From Methylobacterium sp. Leaf91 (GTDB lineage Bacteria > Pseudomonadota > Alphaproteobacteria > Rhizobiales > Beijerinckiaceae): 64,000 nucleotides of DNA. A program made the translations under genes and the position numbers. The stretch is taken from the NCBI RefSeq assembly GCF_001422815.1, contig NZ_LMMP01000051.1, positions 124,978 to 188,977 of the forward strand, written 5' to 3'. The notes under the pieces are model-generated. The model had not been told where the DNA came from, did not search any database, and saw only the letters and a list, made by a program, of their open reading frames with translations. Of this stretch, positions 43,643 to 52,875 are shown piece after piece. Within the stretch, counting starts at the first letter, position 1, and every line of letters begins with the position of its first letter.

Positions 43643-43719
43643 CTGATGGCTTGCCCGAACGCAAGATTTACCTGTCCCGAAGCGCTCCCGGCGCTCACGG
43701 CAGATCGGGCAGGATCACC

Positions 43720-44826
43720 ATGACAGCCGCTCCCATTCTTCTGACTCCCGGCCCGCTGACGACGTCGGAGCGCACCCGCGCGGCGATGATGACCGATTGG
43801 GGCTCCTGGGACGGCAGCTTCAACGCCCTGACGGCCAGCGTCTGCGAGCGCCTCGTCGCCATCGCCAACGGCACCGGCAGCCATGTCTGCGTGCCAATCC
43901 AGGGCAGCGGCACCTTCGCGGTCGAGGCGGCGATCGGCACCCTGGTGCCGCGCACCGGCAAGGTCCTGGTCCTCGTCAACGGCGCCTACGGCAAGCGCCT
44001 CGCCAAGATCTGCGAAGCTCTGGGCCGCGATCATAGCGTCTACGAGACCGCCGACGACGTGCCCACGACGCCCGAGGCCGTCGACGGTCTGCTCGCGGCC
44101 GATCCCACGATCAGCCATGTCGGGCTGATCCATTGCGAGACCAGCACCGGCATCCTCAACCCCCTGCCGGAGATCGCCGCAATGGTCGCCCGCCACGGGC
44201 GCGGCCTCATCGTCGATGCGATGAGCTCCTTCGGGGCGCTCCCCATCGACGCGGCCACGGTTCCGTTCGAGGCGTTGATCGCCGCCTCGGGCAAGTGCCT
44301 CGAAGGCGTGCCCGGCATGGGCTTCGTGATCGCGCGGGCGGATGCCCTGGCGCGAGCCGAGGGCAACTCGGCCTCATTGGCTCTGAACCTCAGCGACCAG
44401 CACGATTACATGCAGCGCACCGGGCAGTGGCGCTTCACCCCGCCGACCCACGTGGTCGCGGCGCTCCACGAGGCGCTGCTGCAATACGACGAGGAGGGCG
44501 GCCTGCCGGCCCGCCACGCCAAGTACGCGCGCAATTGCGAGGTGCTGATCCGCGGCATGGAGCGCCTCGGCCTCAAATCCTTCCTGGCGCCCGAGATCCA
44601 GGCGCCGATCATCGTGACCTTCCACGCCCCGCGCGACCCGAAGTACCGCTTCGCCGATTTCTACGCCGCCGTCCGCGCACGGGGCTTCATCCTCTATCCG
44701 GGCAAGCTCACGCAGCTGGAGACGTTTCGCGTGGGCTGCATCGGCCACGTCGAATCCGCCGACATGGAGCGCGCGGTCGAGGCCGTCGCGGCGGTGTTCA
44801 CCGAACTGAGCATCACGACCGTCTGA
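43720..44826 (+). CDS. phnW: 2-aminoethylphosphonate-pyruvate transaminase
   Basis: This 368-residue fold-type-I PLP enzyme converts AEP and pyruvate to phosphonoacetaldehyde and alanine. Signatures are TPGPLTTSERTRAAMMTDWG, QGSGTFAVEAAIGTLVP, VDAMSSFGALPID (PLP Asp) and ASGKCLEGVPG with Lys192 as the Schiff-base residue. YPGKLT and RVGCIGHV close the C-terminal end. AGGA stands 6 bases before the ATG at 43720. It heads an AEP operon followed at 54 bp by phnX. Confidence 0.95.
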   Translation: MTAAPILLTPGPLTTSERTRAAMMTDWGSWDGSFNALTASVCERLVAIANGTGSHVCVPIQGSGTFAVEAAIGTLVPRTGKVLVLVNGAYGKRLAKICEALGRDHSVYETADDVPTTPEAVDGLLAADPTISHVGLIHCETSTGILNPLPEIAAMVARHGRGLIVDAMSSFGALPIDAATVPFEALIAASGKCLEGVPGMGFVIARADALARAEGNSASLALNLSDQHDYMQRTGQWRFTPPTHVVAALHEALLQYDEEGGLPARHAKYARNCEVLIRGMERLGLKSFLAPEIQAPIIVTFHAPRDPKYRFADFYAAVRARGFILYPGKLTQLETFRVGCIGHVESADMERAVEAVAAVFTELSITTV

Positions 44827-44880
44827 CCGCCCGTTCCTCGGCCTCCCGCGCGTTCCGCGGGTCACCCGGAAAGTCCCACC

Positions 44881-45708
44881 ATGTCCTACACCCCCCCGAA
44901 GAAACTCCAGGCCGCGATCCTCGACTGGGCCGGGACCGTCGTCGATTTCGGCTCCTTCGCGCCGACCCAGATCTTCGTCGAGGCCTTCGCGGAATTCGGC
45001 GTCGCCGTCAGCCTGCCCGAGGCGCGCGGCCCGATGGGCATGGGCAAGTGGGACCATATCCGCACGCTCCTGAACCAGCCCGAGATCGCCGCGCGCTACG
45101 CGGCCGCCCACGGACATCCGGCCACCGACACCGACGTCACCGCGATCTACGAGCGCTTCATGCCGTTGCAGATCGAGAAGATCGCCGAACACTCGGCCGT
45201 GATCCCCGGCGCCCTCGACGCCATCGCCGACCTCAGGGCAGGGGGGCTCAAGATCGGCTCCTGCTCAGGTTACCCGGCGCGCGTCATGGAGCGCGTGGTC
45301 GCGCTCGCCGCCACCAACGGCTACGTCGCCGACCATGTGGTGGCCACGGACGAAGTTCCGAACGGGCGCCCCTTTCCGGCCCAGGCGCTGGCGAACGTCA
45401 TCGCGCTCGGCATCGACGACGTCGCCGCCTGCGTGAAGGTGGACGACACGGTGCCGGGCATCCTCGAAGGCCGCAAAGCCGGCATGTGGACGGTGGCGCT
45501 CACCTGCTCGGGTAACGCGCTGGGGCTGACCTACGACGCGTTCCGCGCGCTGTCCGCCGATCGCCTCGCCTCCGAGCGGAGGCGGATCGCCACCCTGTTC
45601 GCGGAATCCAAGCCCCACTTCCTCATCGACACGATCGCCGACCTGCCGGGCGTCGTCGCCGATATCAACGGATTGCTGGCGGCCGGACGCATGCCACAGG
45701 CCTGCTAG
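44881..45708 (+). CDS. phnX: Phosphonoacetaldehyde hydrolase (phosphonatase)
   Basis: This 275-residue HAD-superfamily enzyme cleaves phosphonoacetaldehyde to acetaldehyde and phosphate. Nucleophile Asp15 is in ILDWAGTVVD, Schiff-base Lys56 in GMGKWDHI, SCSGYPARVM is motif II and VKVDDTVPGI motif III. With PhnW it forms the phosphonatase route, giving the cell phosphate (and carbon and nitrogen) from AEP. Its stop codon is inside a large inverted repeat. Confidence 0.95.
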   Translation: MSYTPPKKLQAAILDWAGTVVDFGSFAPTQIFVEAFAEFGVAVSLPEARGPMGMGKWDHIRTLLNQPEIAARYAAAHGHPATDTDVTAIYERFMPLQIEKIAEHSAVIPGALDAIADLRAGGLKIGSCSGYPARVMERVVALAATNGYVADHVVATDEVPNGRPFPAQALANVIALGIDDVAACVKVDDTVPGILEGRKAGMWTVALTCSGNALGLTYDAFRALSADRLASERRRIATLFAESKPHFLIDTIADLPGVVADINGLLAAGRMPQAC

Positions 45709-45746
45709 AGCTGCACCCGACCACGTTGGGCCGGGTGCAGCTCTAG
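45705..45746 (+). terminator. 15-bp-stem hairpin at the phnX stop codon
   Basis: CTAGAGCTGCACCCG and CGGGTGCAGCTCTAG form a perfect 15-bp stem with a 12-base loop. A T-rich ACCTCTATTTTGCC follows. The TAG of phnX lies in the left arm. It probably ends or attenuates phnWX transcription before the transporter genes. Confidence 0.8.
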
Positions 45747-46053
45747 ACCTCTATTTTGCCGCGCTCCTTTTCGCCGAACCGGCATCCGCTTCGGCGGAGA
45801 ACACTCTAAGGGACACCGCGTCACGGCTGGAGACCGTTTCACGGGAGCAATCGAAAGGTTTCAACATCGACCCGCGGCCAAGCGCCGGGGGTCGATTTCG
45901 GCCGTCCGCAATCAACGTAAGTAATTCTGCGCCATGATCTTGAAATAGGCAGCATATGCAAAAAGCCTGGACTTGATTGCACGGGGTTTTGTCTTCTTCC
46001 TGTCATGCATCAGGATTTAAACGTCGGAACGACAAGACTCCGGAGCATTATCG
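45747..46053. other. Spacer between phnWX and the AEP transporter
   Basis: A 307-bp non-coding stretch holds the palindromic repeat at 45761-45808 and then an AT-richer part (45900-46050). The latter may carry a separate promoter for phnS-T-U-pbfA. No gene supported. Confidence 0.55.
45761..45808. repeat. Dispersed palindromic element, copy 1
   Basis: The core of 38 bp (TCGCCGAACCGGCATCCGCT then TCGGCGGAGAACACTCTA) matches 57855-57892 at 34 of 38 positions. The internal stem is CGCCGAA / TTCGGCG with an 11-base loop. Copy 1 sits just after the phnX hairpin. Confidence 0.85.
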
Positions 46054-47073
46054 ATGAAAATCCTCGGCCTCCTCGCTCTGACCCTCGCCCTGACGTCGCC
46101 GACCCTGGCCATGGCCGCCGAGCGCACAAAGCTCACGATCTACACGGCCCTCGAGAACGATCAGCTCGTTCCCTTCAAAGCCGGGATCGAGCGGGCGGTG
46201 CCGGAGGTCGAGGTGGTCTGGGTGCGCGATTCGACGGGCGTCATCACCGCACGGTTCCTGGCCGAGAAGGATAATCCCCGCGCCGACATGGTGATGGGGC
46301 TGGCCGCCTCCAGCCTGCTGCTGTTCGAGAAGCAGGGCCTGCTCGCCACCTACGAGCCGAAGGGCGCCGATGCGCTGAAGCCCGCCTTCCGCGATTCCAT
46401 CGGCCCCTACAGCTGGACCGGAACCGACGCCTCCATCGGCGTGGTCTGTTTCAATACGGCGGAAGCCGAGAAGGACGGGGTGAAGACCCCCGTGCGCTGG
46501 GCCGATCTCCTGGTGCCCGCACTGAAGGGCAAGGTGGTGATGCCGCATCCCGCCTCCTCGGGCACCGGTTACCTGCTGGTCGCCGGCTGGCTCCAGGGCA
46601 TGGGCGAGGAGGCCGGCTGGGCCTACATGGACAAACTCCACGAGAACATCGCCGCCTACCTGCATTCGGGCTCGGCCCCCTGCGTCCAGGCCGCGCGCGG
46701 CGAGCGCACCGCCGGCCTGTCGCTGGACATGCGCGGCGCCTCGGAGAAGACGAAGGGCGCACCTCTGGCCGTCGTCGTCCCCGCCGACGGCACGGGCTGG
46801 GACGAAGAGGCCTACGCCATCGTCGGCACCACCAAGCACCTGGATCTGGCCCGCAAGGTCGCCGACTGGGGCACCACCAAGGCCGCCAACGAACTCTACG
46901 CCAAGAGCTACGCGGTGGTGGCCTATCCGGGCGTCGCCAACGTGCCGGCGAACTACCCCGCCAATGCCGAGGCCGCGATGATCAAGAACGATCTCGGCTG
47001 GATGGCCGACAACCGTGAGCGGGTGCTCGCCGAATGGTCGCGCCGCTACGAGGCGAAGGCTGCCAAGAAGTAG
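46054..47073 (+). CDS. ABC transporter substrate-binding protein, AEP type (PhnS2-like)
   Basis: This 339-residue periplasmic protein has a Sec signal peptide (MKILGLLALTLALTSPTLAM, cleavage near AMAAE) and a type-II binding fold of the iron/AEP class: KLTIYTALENDQLVPFKAGI, VEVVWVRDSTGVITARFLAE and NPRADMVMGLAAS. This subgroup is the TIGR03261-type binding protein of AEP loci. The gene lies directly before the ATPase and permease genes. Ferric-binding homologues look alike, but the phnWX neighbourhood favours AEP. Confidence 0.85.
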   Translation: MKILGLLALTLALTSPTLAMAAERTKLTIYTALENDQLVPFKAGIERAVPEVEVVWVRDSTGVITARFLAEKDNPRADMVMGLAASSLLLFEKQGLLATYEPKGADALKPAFRDSIGPYSWTGTDASIGVVCFNTAEAEKDGVKTPVRWADLLVPALKGKVVMPHPASSGTGYLLVAGWLQGMGEEAGWAYMDKLHENIAAYLHSGSAPCVQAARGERTAGLSLDMRGASEKTKGAPLAVVVPADGTGWDEEAYAIVGTTKHLDLARKVADWGTTKAANELYAKSYAVVAYPGVANVPANYPANAEAAMIKNDLGWMADNRERVLAEWSRRYEAKAAKK

Positions 47074-47129
47074 CCGCGACGACGCAAAGCGAGCCTGAAC
47101 GACCACACGAAAGAGTAGGGGGCACCGCC

Positions 47130-48227
47130 ATGACGCTTCGCGATGCGACGCCGTTCCTCAGGGTTTCGGGATTGTCGAAGCGTTACGGGGCCTTCACCGC
47201 CCTCGACGGAATCGACCTGGAAATCGGCCGGGGCGAGTTCGTCTGCTTCCTCGGTCCCTCCGGCTGCGGCAAGACCACCCTGCTGCGCCTGATCGCCGGG
47301 CTCGACCGTCAGGATTCGGGACGTATCGTGATCGGCGGCGTCGACGTCTCGACGGCGCCCCCGGCGGCGCGCGACTTCGGCATCGTGTTCCAATCCTACG
47401 CGCTATTTCCGAACCTGACGGTGGCGGCCAACGTCGCCTACGGCCTCGTCAACGGGCGAATGCCGAAGGCGCAGGTCACCGCGCGGGTCGCCGAACTCCT
47501 GGCCCTGGTCGGGCTGCCCGAGCAGGGGCCTAAATATCCGGTCCAGCTTTCGGGGGGCCAGCAGCAGCGGGTGGCCCTCGCCCGGGCGCTGGCGACCTCG
47601 CCCTCCCTGCTCCTCCTCGACGAGCCGCTCTCGGCCCTCGATGCCAAGGTCCGTACCCGGCTGCGCGACGAGATTCGCCAGCTTCAGAAGCGCCTCGGGA
47701 TCACCACCATCATGGTCACGCACGACCAGGAGGAGGCGCTCGCCATGGCCGACCGGGTCGTGGTGATGAATCGCGGCGCGATCGAGCAGGTCGGCACCCC
47801 GGCGGAGATCTACCGGAACCCGGCCACCGCCTTCGTGGCCGACTTCATCGGCGCCATGACGTTCCTCGACGCCCGGGTGGGATCGGCCCGGCAGATCCGG
47901 GTCGGTGCCGTCGATCTCGTCTGCGAGGACGGGCGCGGCTTCGTCCCCGGCAGTCCCGTGCGCCTCGGCTTCCGCCCGGAGGAGATCCGGGTCGGCAACG
48001 TGCGTCCCACCGATGTCAACGCCTTCCAGGTGCGGGTGCGCAGCCTCGAATTCCTCGGAGCCTTCACCCGCGCCCGCCTGGAACCGAGCCTCGACCTGGG
48101 CGGCTCCCTGGTCGCCGACGTCTCGGCCAATCTCCACGGCGACCTCGCCCTGACGGAAGGCCAGTACCTCTACGTCTCCCTGCCGCCGGCGGCCCTGCGG
48201 GCCTTCCCCGTGGCCGCCCGCCCGTGA
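47130..48227 (+). CDS. AEP ABC transporter ATP-binding protein (PhnT2-like)
   Basis: This 365-residue ATPase has Walker A GPSGCGKTT, signature LSGGQQQRVALARAL, Walker B LLLLDEPLSALD and an H-loop TIMVTHDQEEALAM. A C-terminal TOBE domain (about 270-360) follows, as in MalK/PotA-type importers. GGGGG stands before the ATG at 47130. It overlaps the permease start by 4 bp. It powers AEP uptake with the adjacent binding protein and permease. Confidence 0.9.
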   Translation: MTLRDATPFLRVSGLSKRYGAFTALDGIDLEIGRGEFVCFLGPSGCGKTTLLRLIAGLDRQDSGRIVIGGVDVSTAPPAARDFGIVFQSYALFPNLTVAANVAYGLVNGRMPKAQVTARVAELLALVGLPEQGPKYPVQLSGGQQQRVALARALATSPSLLLLDEPLSALDAKVRTRLRDEIRQLQKRLGITTIMVTHDQEEALAMADRVVVMNRGAIEQVGTPAEIYRNPATAFVADFIGAMTFLDARVGSARQIRVGAVDLVCEDGRGFVPGSPVRLGFRPEEIRVGNVRPTDVNAFQVRVRSLEFLGAFTRARLEPSLDLGGSLVADVSANLHGDLALTEGQYLYVSLPPAALRAFPVAARP

Positions 48228-49996
48228 GCCGCGCCATGGCCGAGTCCGTCCTGGGGACATCTTCCCTCGTCGTCTCCCTGCCGGAGGCGGCCCTGTCCCT
48301 GCCGAAGGCCTTGCCCGCCAAGCGCCGCACCGTGCCCGAAGCCGCCATCGGCACCGCCCTGATCGCGGTGCTGTGCCTGTTCCTTCTGCTCATCATCGCG
48401 CTGCCGCTGGGCACGCTGCTGATCAAGAGCCTGGAGGCGCCGGATGGCGGGATGGCGGGCCTGTCCAACTTCCGCACCTACTTCGCGACGCCGACCCTGG
48501 TCGATGCGCTGCTCAACAGCCTCACCGTGGCCGGCATCGTCGTGGCACTCGTGGTGCCCCTGGCCTTCGGCTACGCCTACGCGCTCACCCGCACGGCAAT
48601 GCCGTTCAAGGCCCTATTCCTGGCCCTGGCCCTGCTGCCGCTGTTCGCGCCCTCGCTGCTCTCGGGGATCGCGCTCACCTACATCCTCGGCAACCAGGGC
48701 TTCCTACGCGGGCTCCTGTTCGGCCACAGCGTCTACGGGCCGATCGGCATCACCCTCGCCGAATGCCTCTACGCCTTCCCGCACGCCCTCATCATCCTCG
48801 TCACCGCCCTCGGCCTCTCGGACGGACGCCTCTACGAGGCCGCCTCCGCCATGGGCACGAGCCGCCTGCGCACCTTCGTGACCGTGACGCTGCCGGGTGC
48901 CCGCTACGGCCTCGTCAGCGCGGCCTTCGTGGTCTTCACCCTCGTGGTCACGGATTTCGGCATCCCGAAGGTGATCGGCGGCCAGTACCCGGTGCTCGCC
49001 ACCGACGCCTACCGCCAGGTGGTCGGCCAGCAGAACTTCCCCATGGGCGCCGTGGTCGGCCTCCTGATGCTGGTGCCGGCGGTGCTGGCCTTCATCGTCG
49101 ACCGGCTCATCCAGCGCCGGCAATCGTCCCTGCTCTCGGCCCGCTCCGTACCCTACGAACCGAAGCCCCATCCGGTCCGCGACCGCCTCGTCCTGGTCTA
49201 CGCCATGCTCGTGGCCGGCGTGATCGTGGGCACCTACGGGGTCGCGGTCTGGGCCTCGTTCATCCGCTACTGGCCCTACAATCTCGGCCTGACCCTGGAC
49301 CATTACGACTTCGCGGCGGCCGATTCCGATGGCTGGTCGCCCTACTGGAACTCGCTCGCCATGGCGCTCTCGGTCGCGGCCATCGGCACGATGACGGTGT
49401 TCTGCGGGGCCTACCTCATCGAGAAGCTGAAGCTGTTTCCCGCCGGTCGGGCCTTCGCGCAGTTGCTGGCGATGCTGCCGCTCGCGGTGCCGGGCCTCGT
49501 GCTCGGCCTCGGCTACGTGTTCTTCTTCAACGCGCCCTGGAACCCGCTGAACGTCCTCTACGGGACCCTGGCGCTCCTCGTGATCAACACGCTGGCGCAT
49601 TACTACACGGTCGCCCACGTCACGGCGACGACGGCCCTGAAGCAGATCGACCCGGAATTCGAGGCGGTGTCGGCCTCCCTGAAGGTACCGTTCTGGCAGA
49701 CCTTCCGCCGGGTCAGCCTGCCGATCTGCCTGCCAACCGTGCTCGAACTGTTCGTCTACCTGTTCGTCAACGCCATGACGACGGTCTCGGCGGTGATCTT
49801 CCTCTACGGGCCGAGCACCAAGCTCGCCGCCATCGCCATCGTCCACATGGACGAGGCCGGCACCACGGCCGCCGCCGCCGCAATGGCGAGCGTGATCATG
49901 GCGACCGCCCTCGGTGCCCGCCTCGCTCTGGCGCTGGTCAACCGCTTCGTGATCGCCCGCGCCCAGGGCTGGCGCCGCCGCGAGGCGACCGCATGA
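48224..49996 (+). CDS. AEP ABC transporter permease, double-length (PhnU2-like)
   Basis: This 590-residue membrane protein has about twelve helices and two BPD_transp_1 domains in tandem. The first half has LYEAASAMGTSRLRTFVTVT and the second FEAVSASLKVPFWQTFRRVS, each an EAA-type loop that docks with the ATPase. Fusion of both permease halves is usual for the TIGR03262-type AEP permease (compare iron-type FbpB). GTG start overlaps the preceding TGA; a downstream ATG at 48236 is possible. Confidence 0.9.
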   Translation: MSRAMAESVLGTSSLVVSLPEAALSLPKALPAKRRTVPEAAIGTALIAVLCLFLLLIIALPLGTLLIKSLEAPDGGMAGLSNFRTYFATPTLVDALLNSLTVAGIVVALVVPLAFGYAYALTRTAMPFKALFLALALLPLFAPSLLSGIALTYILGNQGFLRGLLFGHSVYGPIGITLAECLYAFPHALIILVTALGLSDGRLYEAASAMGTSRLRTFVTVTLPGARYGLVSAAFVVFTLVVTDFGIPKVIGGQYPVLATDAYRQVVGQQNFPMGAVVGLLMLVPAVLAFIVDRLIQRRQSSLLSARSVPYEPKPHPVRDRLVLVYAMLVAGVIVGTYGVAVWASFIRYWPYNLGLTLDHYDFAAADSDGWSPYWNSLAMALSVAAIGTMTVFCGAYLIEKLKLFPAGRAFAQLLAMLPLAVPGLVLGLGYVFFFNAPWNPLNVLYGTLALLVINTLAHYYTVAHVTATTALKQIDPEFEAVSASLKVPFWQTFRRVSLPICLPTVLELFVYLFVNAMTTVSAVIFLYGPSTKLAAIAIVHMDEAGTTAAAAAMASVIMATALGARLALALVNRFVIARAQGWRRREATA

Positions 49997-51369
49997 GCCG
50001 GGACGCACGGATCGCCGAATCCGAGGGCGACACCAACCGCACCGACCGGCGCGCCGCCTGGCAGGCGCGGAGCCTCGACACGGCGACGCGCGGGCTGCTC
50101 GCCCGGGATTCGGACGCCTTCCTGCACCAGTCGGTCTCGACGCCCTGCCTCAACGCGATCGTGCGGGCGGAGGGCATCTGGATCGAGGACGCGGCCGGGC
50201 GCCGCTACATGGATTTCCACGGCAACAACGTCCACCATATCGGCTACGGCCATCCGCGCCTCAAGCGCGCCATTGCCGAGCAGATGGACGCGCTGCCCTT
50301 CGCGCCCAGGCGCTACGCCTGCGAGCCTGCCGTGGCTCTGGCCGAGAAGCTCGCGGCGATCACACCGGGCAACCTCGCGAAGGTGCTGTTCACCACCGGC
50401 GGCTCGGACGCGGTCGAGGTGGCGGTGAAGGTCGCCCGCACGGCCACCGGCCGGCACAAGACTCTGTCGTTCTGGGATGCCTTCCACGGCGCCGGCACCG
50501 GCTCGGCGGCGATGTCGGGCGAGATGCTGTTCCGCTCCGGCCCCGCTGGGCCCCTGGTGGCCGGTGCCCTGCACGTCGCCCCCTTCGGCGGCTATCGCTG
50601 CCCCTACGGCACCGACAGCGCCGAGGCGAGCGGCCGGGCCTGCGCCCGGATGATCGATTACGTCCTCACCCGCGACCCCGACGTGGCGGCCCTCGTCGCC
50701 GAGCCGACGCGGGCAGTGCCCTACATCCCGCCGCCGGGCTTCTGGGCGGAGGTCCGGCGCATCTGCGACCGGCACGGCGTATTGCTGATCTTCGACGAGA
50801 TCCCCACCGGCCTGGGCAAGACCGGGCGGATGTTCTCCTGCGAGCATGACGGCGTCGCCCCCGACATCCTGGTGATCGGCAAGGGGCTCGGCGGCGGCAT
50901 CCTGCCCATCGCGGCAGTGATCGCCGACCCGAGCCTCGATGTCGGCGGCGCCTGGGCGTTCGGCCATTACACTCACGAGAAGAACCCGGTGACGACGCGG
51001 GCCGCCCTGGAGACGATCCGGATCATCGAGGACGAGGATCTCGTCGCCAACGCCGCGCGGGTCGGGGCGCTGGCCGTTGCCCGCCTCGGCGCCATGATGG
51101 ACCGTTGCCCGTCCATCGGCGACGTGCGCGGCCGGGGCTGCCTCATCGGCATCGAACTCGTGCGCGACCGCGCCAGCCGCGAGCCCGATGCCGACCTCGC
51201 CGAGGCGGTGCTCTACCGGGCGCTCGATGCCGGCCTGTCGTTCAAGACCACCATGGGCAACGTCCTGACCCTGACGCCGCCGCTGACCGTCACGCCGGAG
51301 CAGATGATGGACGCCCTCGACATCGTCGAGACAGCCATCGAGGAAGCGACACGAGAGCGCCGGAGATAA
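49993..51369 (+). CDS. pbfA: (R)-1-hydroxy-2-aminoethylphosphonate ammonia-lyase (PbfA-like, aminotransferase class III fold)
   Basis: This 458-residue PLP protein has the class-III fold: MDFHGNNVHHIGYGHPRLKR, FTTGGSDAVEVAVKVAR, LIFDEIPTGLGKTGRMFSCE and IGKGLGGGILPIAAVI with Schiff-base Lys297. Its place at the end of a phnW-phnX/transporter operon, and its N-x-H-H-x-G opening, fit PbfA. PbfA eliminates ammonia from hydroxy-AEP to give phosphonoacetaldehyde and feeds PhnX. The start overlaps the permease stop (ATGA). An ordinary omega-transaminase is the main alternative. Confidence 0.8.
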   Translation: MSRDARIAESEGDTNRTDRRAAWQARSLDTATRGLLARDSDAFLHQSVSTPCLNAIVRAEGIWIEDAAGRRYMDFHGNNVHHIGYGHPRLKRAIAEQMDALPFAPRRYACEPAVALAEKLAAITPGNLAKVLFTTGGSDAVEVAVKVARTATGRHKTLSFWDAFHGAGTGSAAMSGEMLFRSGPAGPLVAGALHVAPFGGYRCPYGTDSAEASGRACARMIDYVLTRDPDVAALVAEPTRAVPYIPPPGFWAEVRRICDRHGVLLIFDEIPTGLGKTGRMFSCEHDGVAPDILVIGKGLGGGILPIAAVIADPSLDVGGAWAFGHYTHEKNPVTTRAALETIRIIEDEDLVANAARVGALAVARLGAMMDRCPSIGDVRGRGCLIGIELVRDRASREPDADLAEAVLYRALDAGLSFKTTMGNVLTLTPPLTVTPEQMMDALDIVETAIEEATRERRR

Positions 51370-51552
51370 CCGGCCCCCTGCTGCTCCGCGACGGTTCTTG
51401 CGGTTCGCAGTCAAGTCCCGGGAGCACAACCATGCATTCGGCGCCCCTCAGGCAACAGTCGCGTTCACCGGATTGGGAACTCAGGTCTATCCGGCCTTAC
51501 ACAGCTCGATGAAACCGGGCTTTCCGGCCGACGACCGCGATGGAGGGGGCCA

Positions 51553-52593
51553 TCAGCGCCCCGGTCCGACGTTGTCGGCGGCGAAGGCGTCCCGGCCGCC
51601 GAGGGGTTTCGGCCGCCCCTCCGTGCTGTCGCGGGCGGTCTGGCGTTCCATCTCCGAGTTGATCTCGGCGCCGAGCAGGACGACCACGATCGACAGCCAC
51701 ATCCACGACATCAAGCCGATGCCGGCGCCGAGCGACCCGTAGATGCGGTTGTAGCTGTCGAAGCTGGCGACGTACCAGGAGAACACCCCGGAGGTGCAGA
51801 CCCAGAGAAACGCCGCCAGCGCACTGCCCCAGGTCACCCAGCGCCATTTCGCCCGGCGCCGGCTCGGGCCGTAGCGATAGATCAGCGACAGGCTCAGACT
51901 CACCACGACCAGGATGACCGGCCACCGCGCCACGGACAGGAGCGTGTCGGCCAATCCCCCGAACCCGACCCGCTCCAGGATCGCGGGAAGGAGGACGACG
52001 ACGCTGATCGTCAGGAGGAGAAACGCGGCCCCGCCGAGTGTGAACAGGAAGGTCGTGGCATAGAACCGGACCAGGGTCCGGTCCTCCCGCTCCCGGTAGA
52101 TGACGTTGAGGGCATCGAAGAGGGCGCTGACGCCGGAATTCGCGCTCCACAGGGCGATGAGCAGGCTGATCGTCGAGGTGAGACCGAGCGACCCCGTGCT
52201 GCGTTCGGCGATCCGCACCAGCTGCTCGGCCAAAAGATCGAGGGCCGCGGTGGGGAGGATGTAGGTCAGGAGGCCGACATGCTGGCTGATCACGGCGGGA
52301 TCGGAAAACACCCCGTAGATCGAGACCACGGCGACGAGACCGGGAAACACGGCGAGCAGGGCGAAGAAGGCGACGCCGCCGGCGGTGGTCAGCACGCGAT
52401 CCTGCGGCAGGGCCCACAGGACACGCCAGAGGATGTCCTTCCATCCGGCCCCAGGAATGTCGGAGGGACGGCTGGCATCGCGGCCCCGGTCCGGCTCCCG
52501 CGCCCGCTGCCGGGCCGTCTCGAGGGCGGCGGAATCCTGCGACCGCGTGCCGACCGAGCGCCAGTCGTCTCCCTCGTCAACGTCCTGGACCAT
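51553..52593 (-). CDS. YihY/BrkB-family membrane protein
   Basis: This protein of about 346 residues has six membrane helices and the BrkB/YihY signature: GVAFFALLAVFPGLVAVVSI, LWSANSGVSALFDALNVIYR, NRIYGSLGAGIGLMSWMWLS and AEINSEMER. The N-terminal 60 residues are polar and variable. I prefer the ATG at 52593; the frame is open to 52695 and another ATG occurs at 52626. The family is not a ribonuclease as once proposed; its function is unclear. Confidence 0.8.
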   Translation of the reverse strand: MVQDVDEGDDWRSVGTRSQDSAALETARQRAREPDRGRDASRPSDIPGAGWKDILWRVLWALPQDRVLTTAGGVAFFALLAVFPGLVAVVSIYGVFSDPAVISQHVGLLTYILPTAALDLLAEQLVRIAERSTGSLGLTSTISLLIALWSANSGVSALFDALNVIYREREDRTLVRFYATTFLFTLGGAAFLLLTISVVVLLPAILERVGFGGLADTLLSVARWPVILVVVSLSLSLIYRYGPSRRRAKWRWVTWGSALAAFLWVCTSGVFSWYVASFDSYNRIYGSLGAGIGLMSWMWLSIVVVLLGAEINSEMERQTARDSTEGRPKPLGGRDAFAADNVGPGR

Positions 52594-52634
52594 GGCTGCA
52601 TCTCTGTGGGGGCCGGGTCGCGTCATCGGGCTGC

Positions 52635-52666
52635 AAGCCTCGGAACCGGCAAGCCTCGGAACCGGC
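52635..52666. repeat. 16-bp tandem duplication
   Basis: AAGCCTCGGAACCGGC is repeated exactly twice in direct tandem, in the leader of the BrkB-type gene. A third, degenerate GAAACCGGGAACCC follows. Confidence 0.85.
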
Positions 52667-52875
52667 GAAACCGGGAACCCGACGATGGGCGCCATCTCAC
52701 CTTATGGCATCCGCCGGGACAGCGCATCGGCGTCAGAAAAGCACGGCGCATCGGCGCTGGAAAAGACCGGCGCATGAGGCGATCGCAATCCGAGCCGAGC
52801 CTGGGTCCCGCCTCAATCCTGCGATAGCCCGTACCGACCTTGACAGCCCGTTAACCGGCCGGTCGTCCAGGTTGC

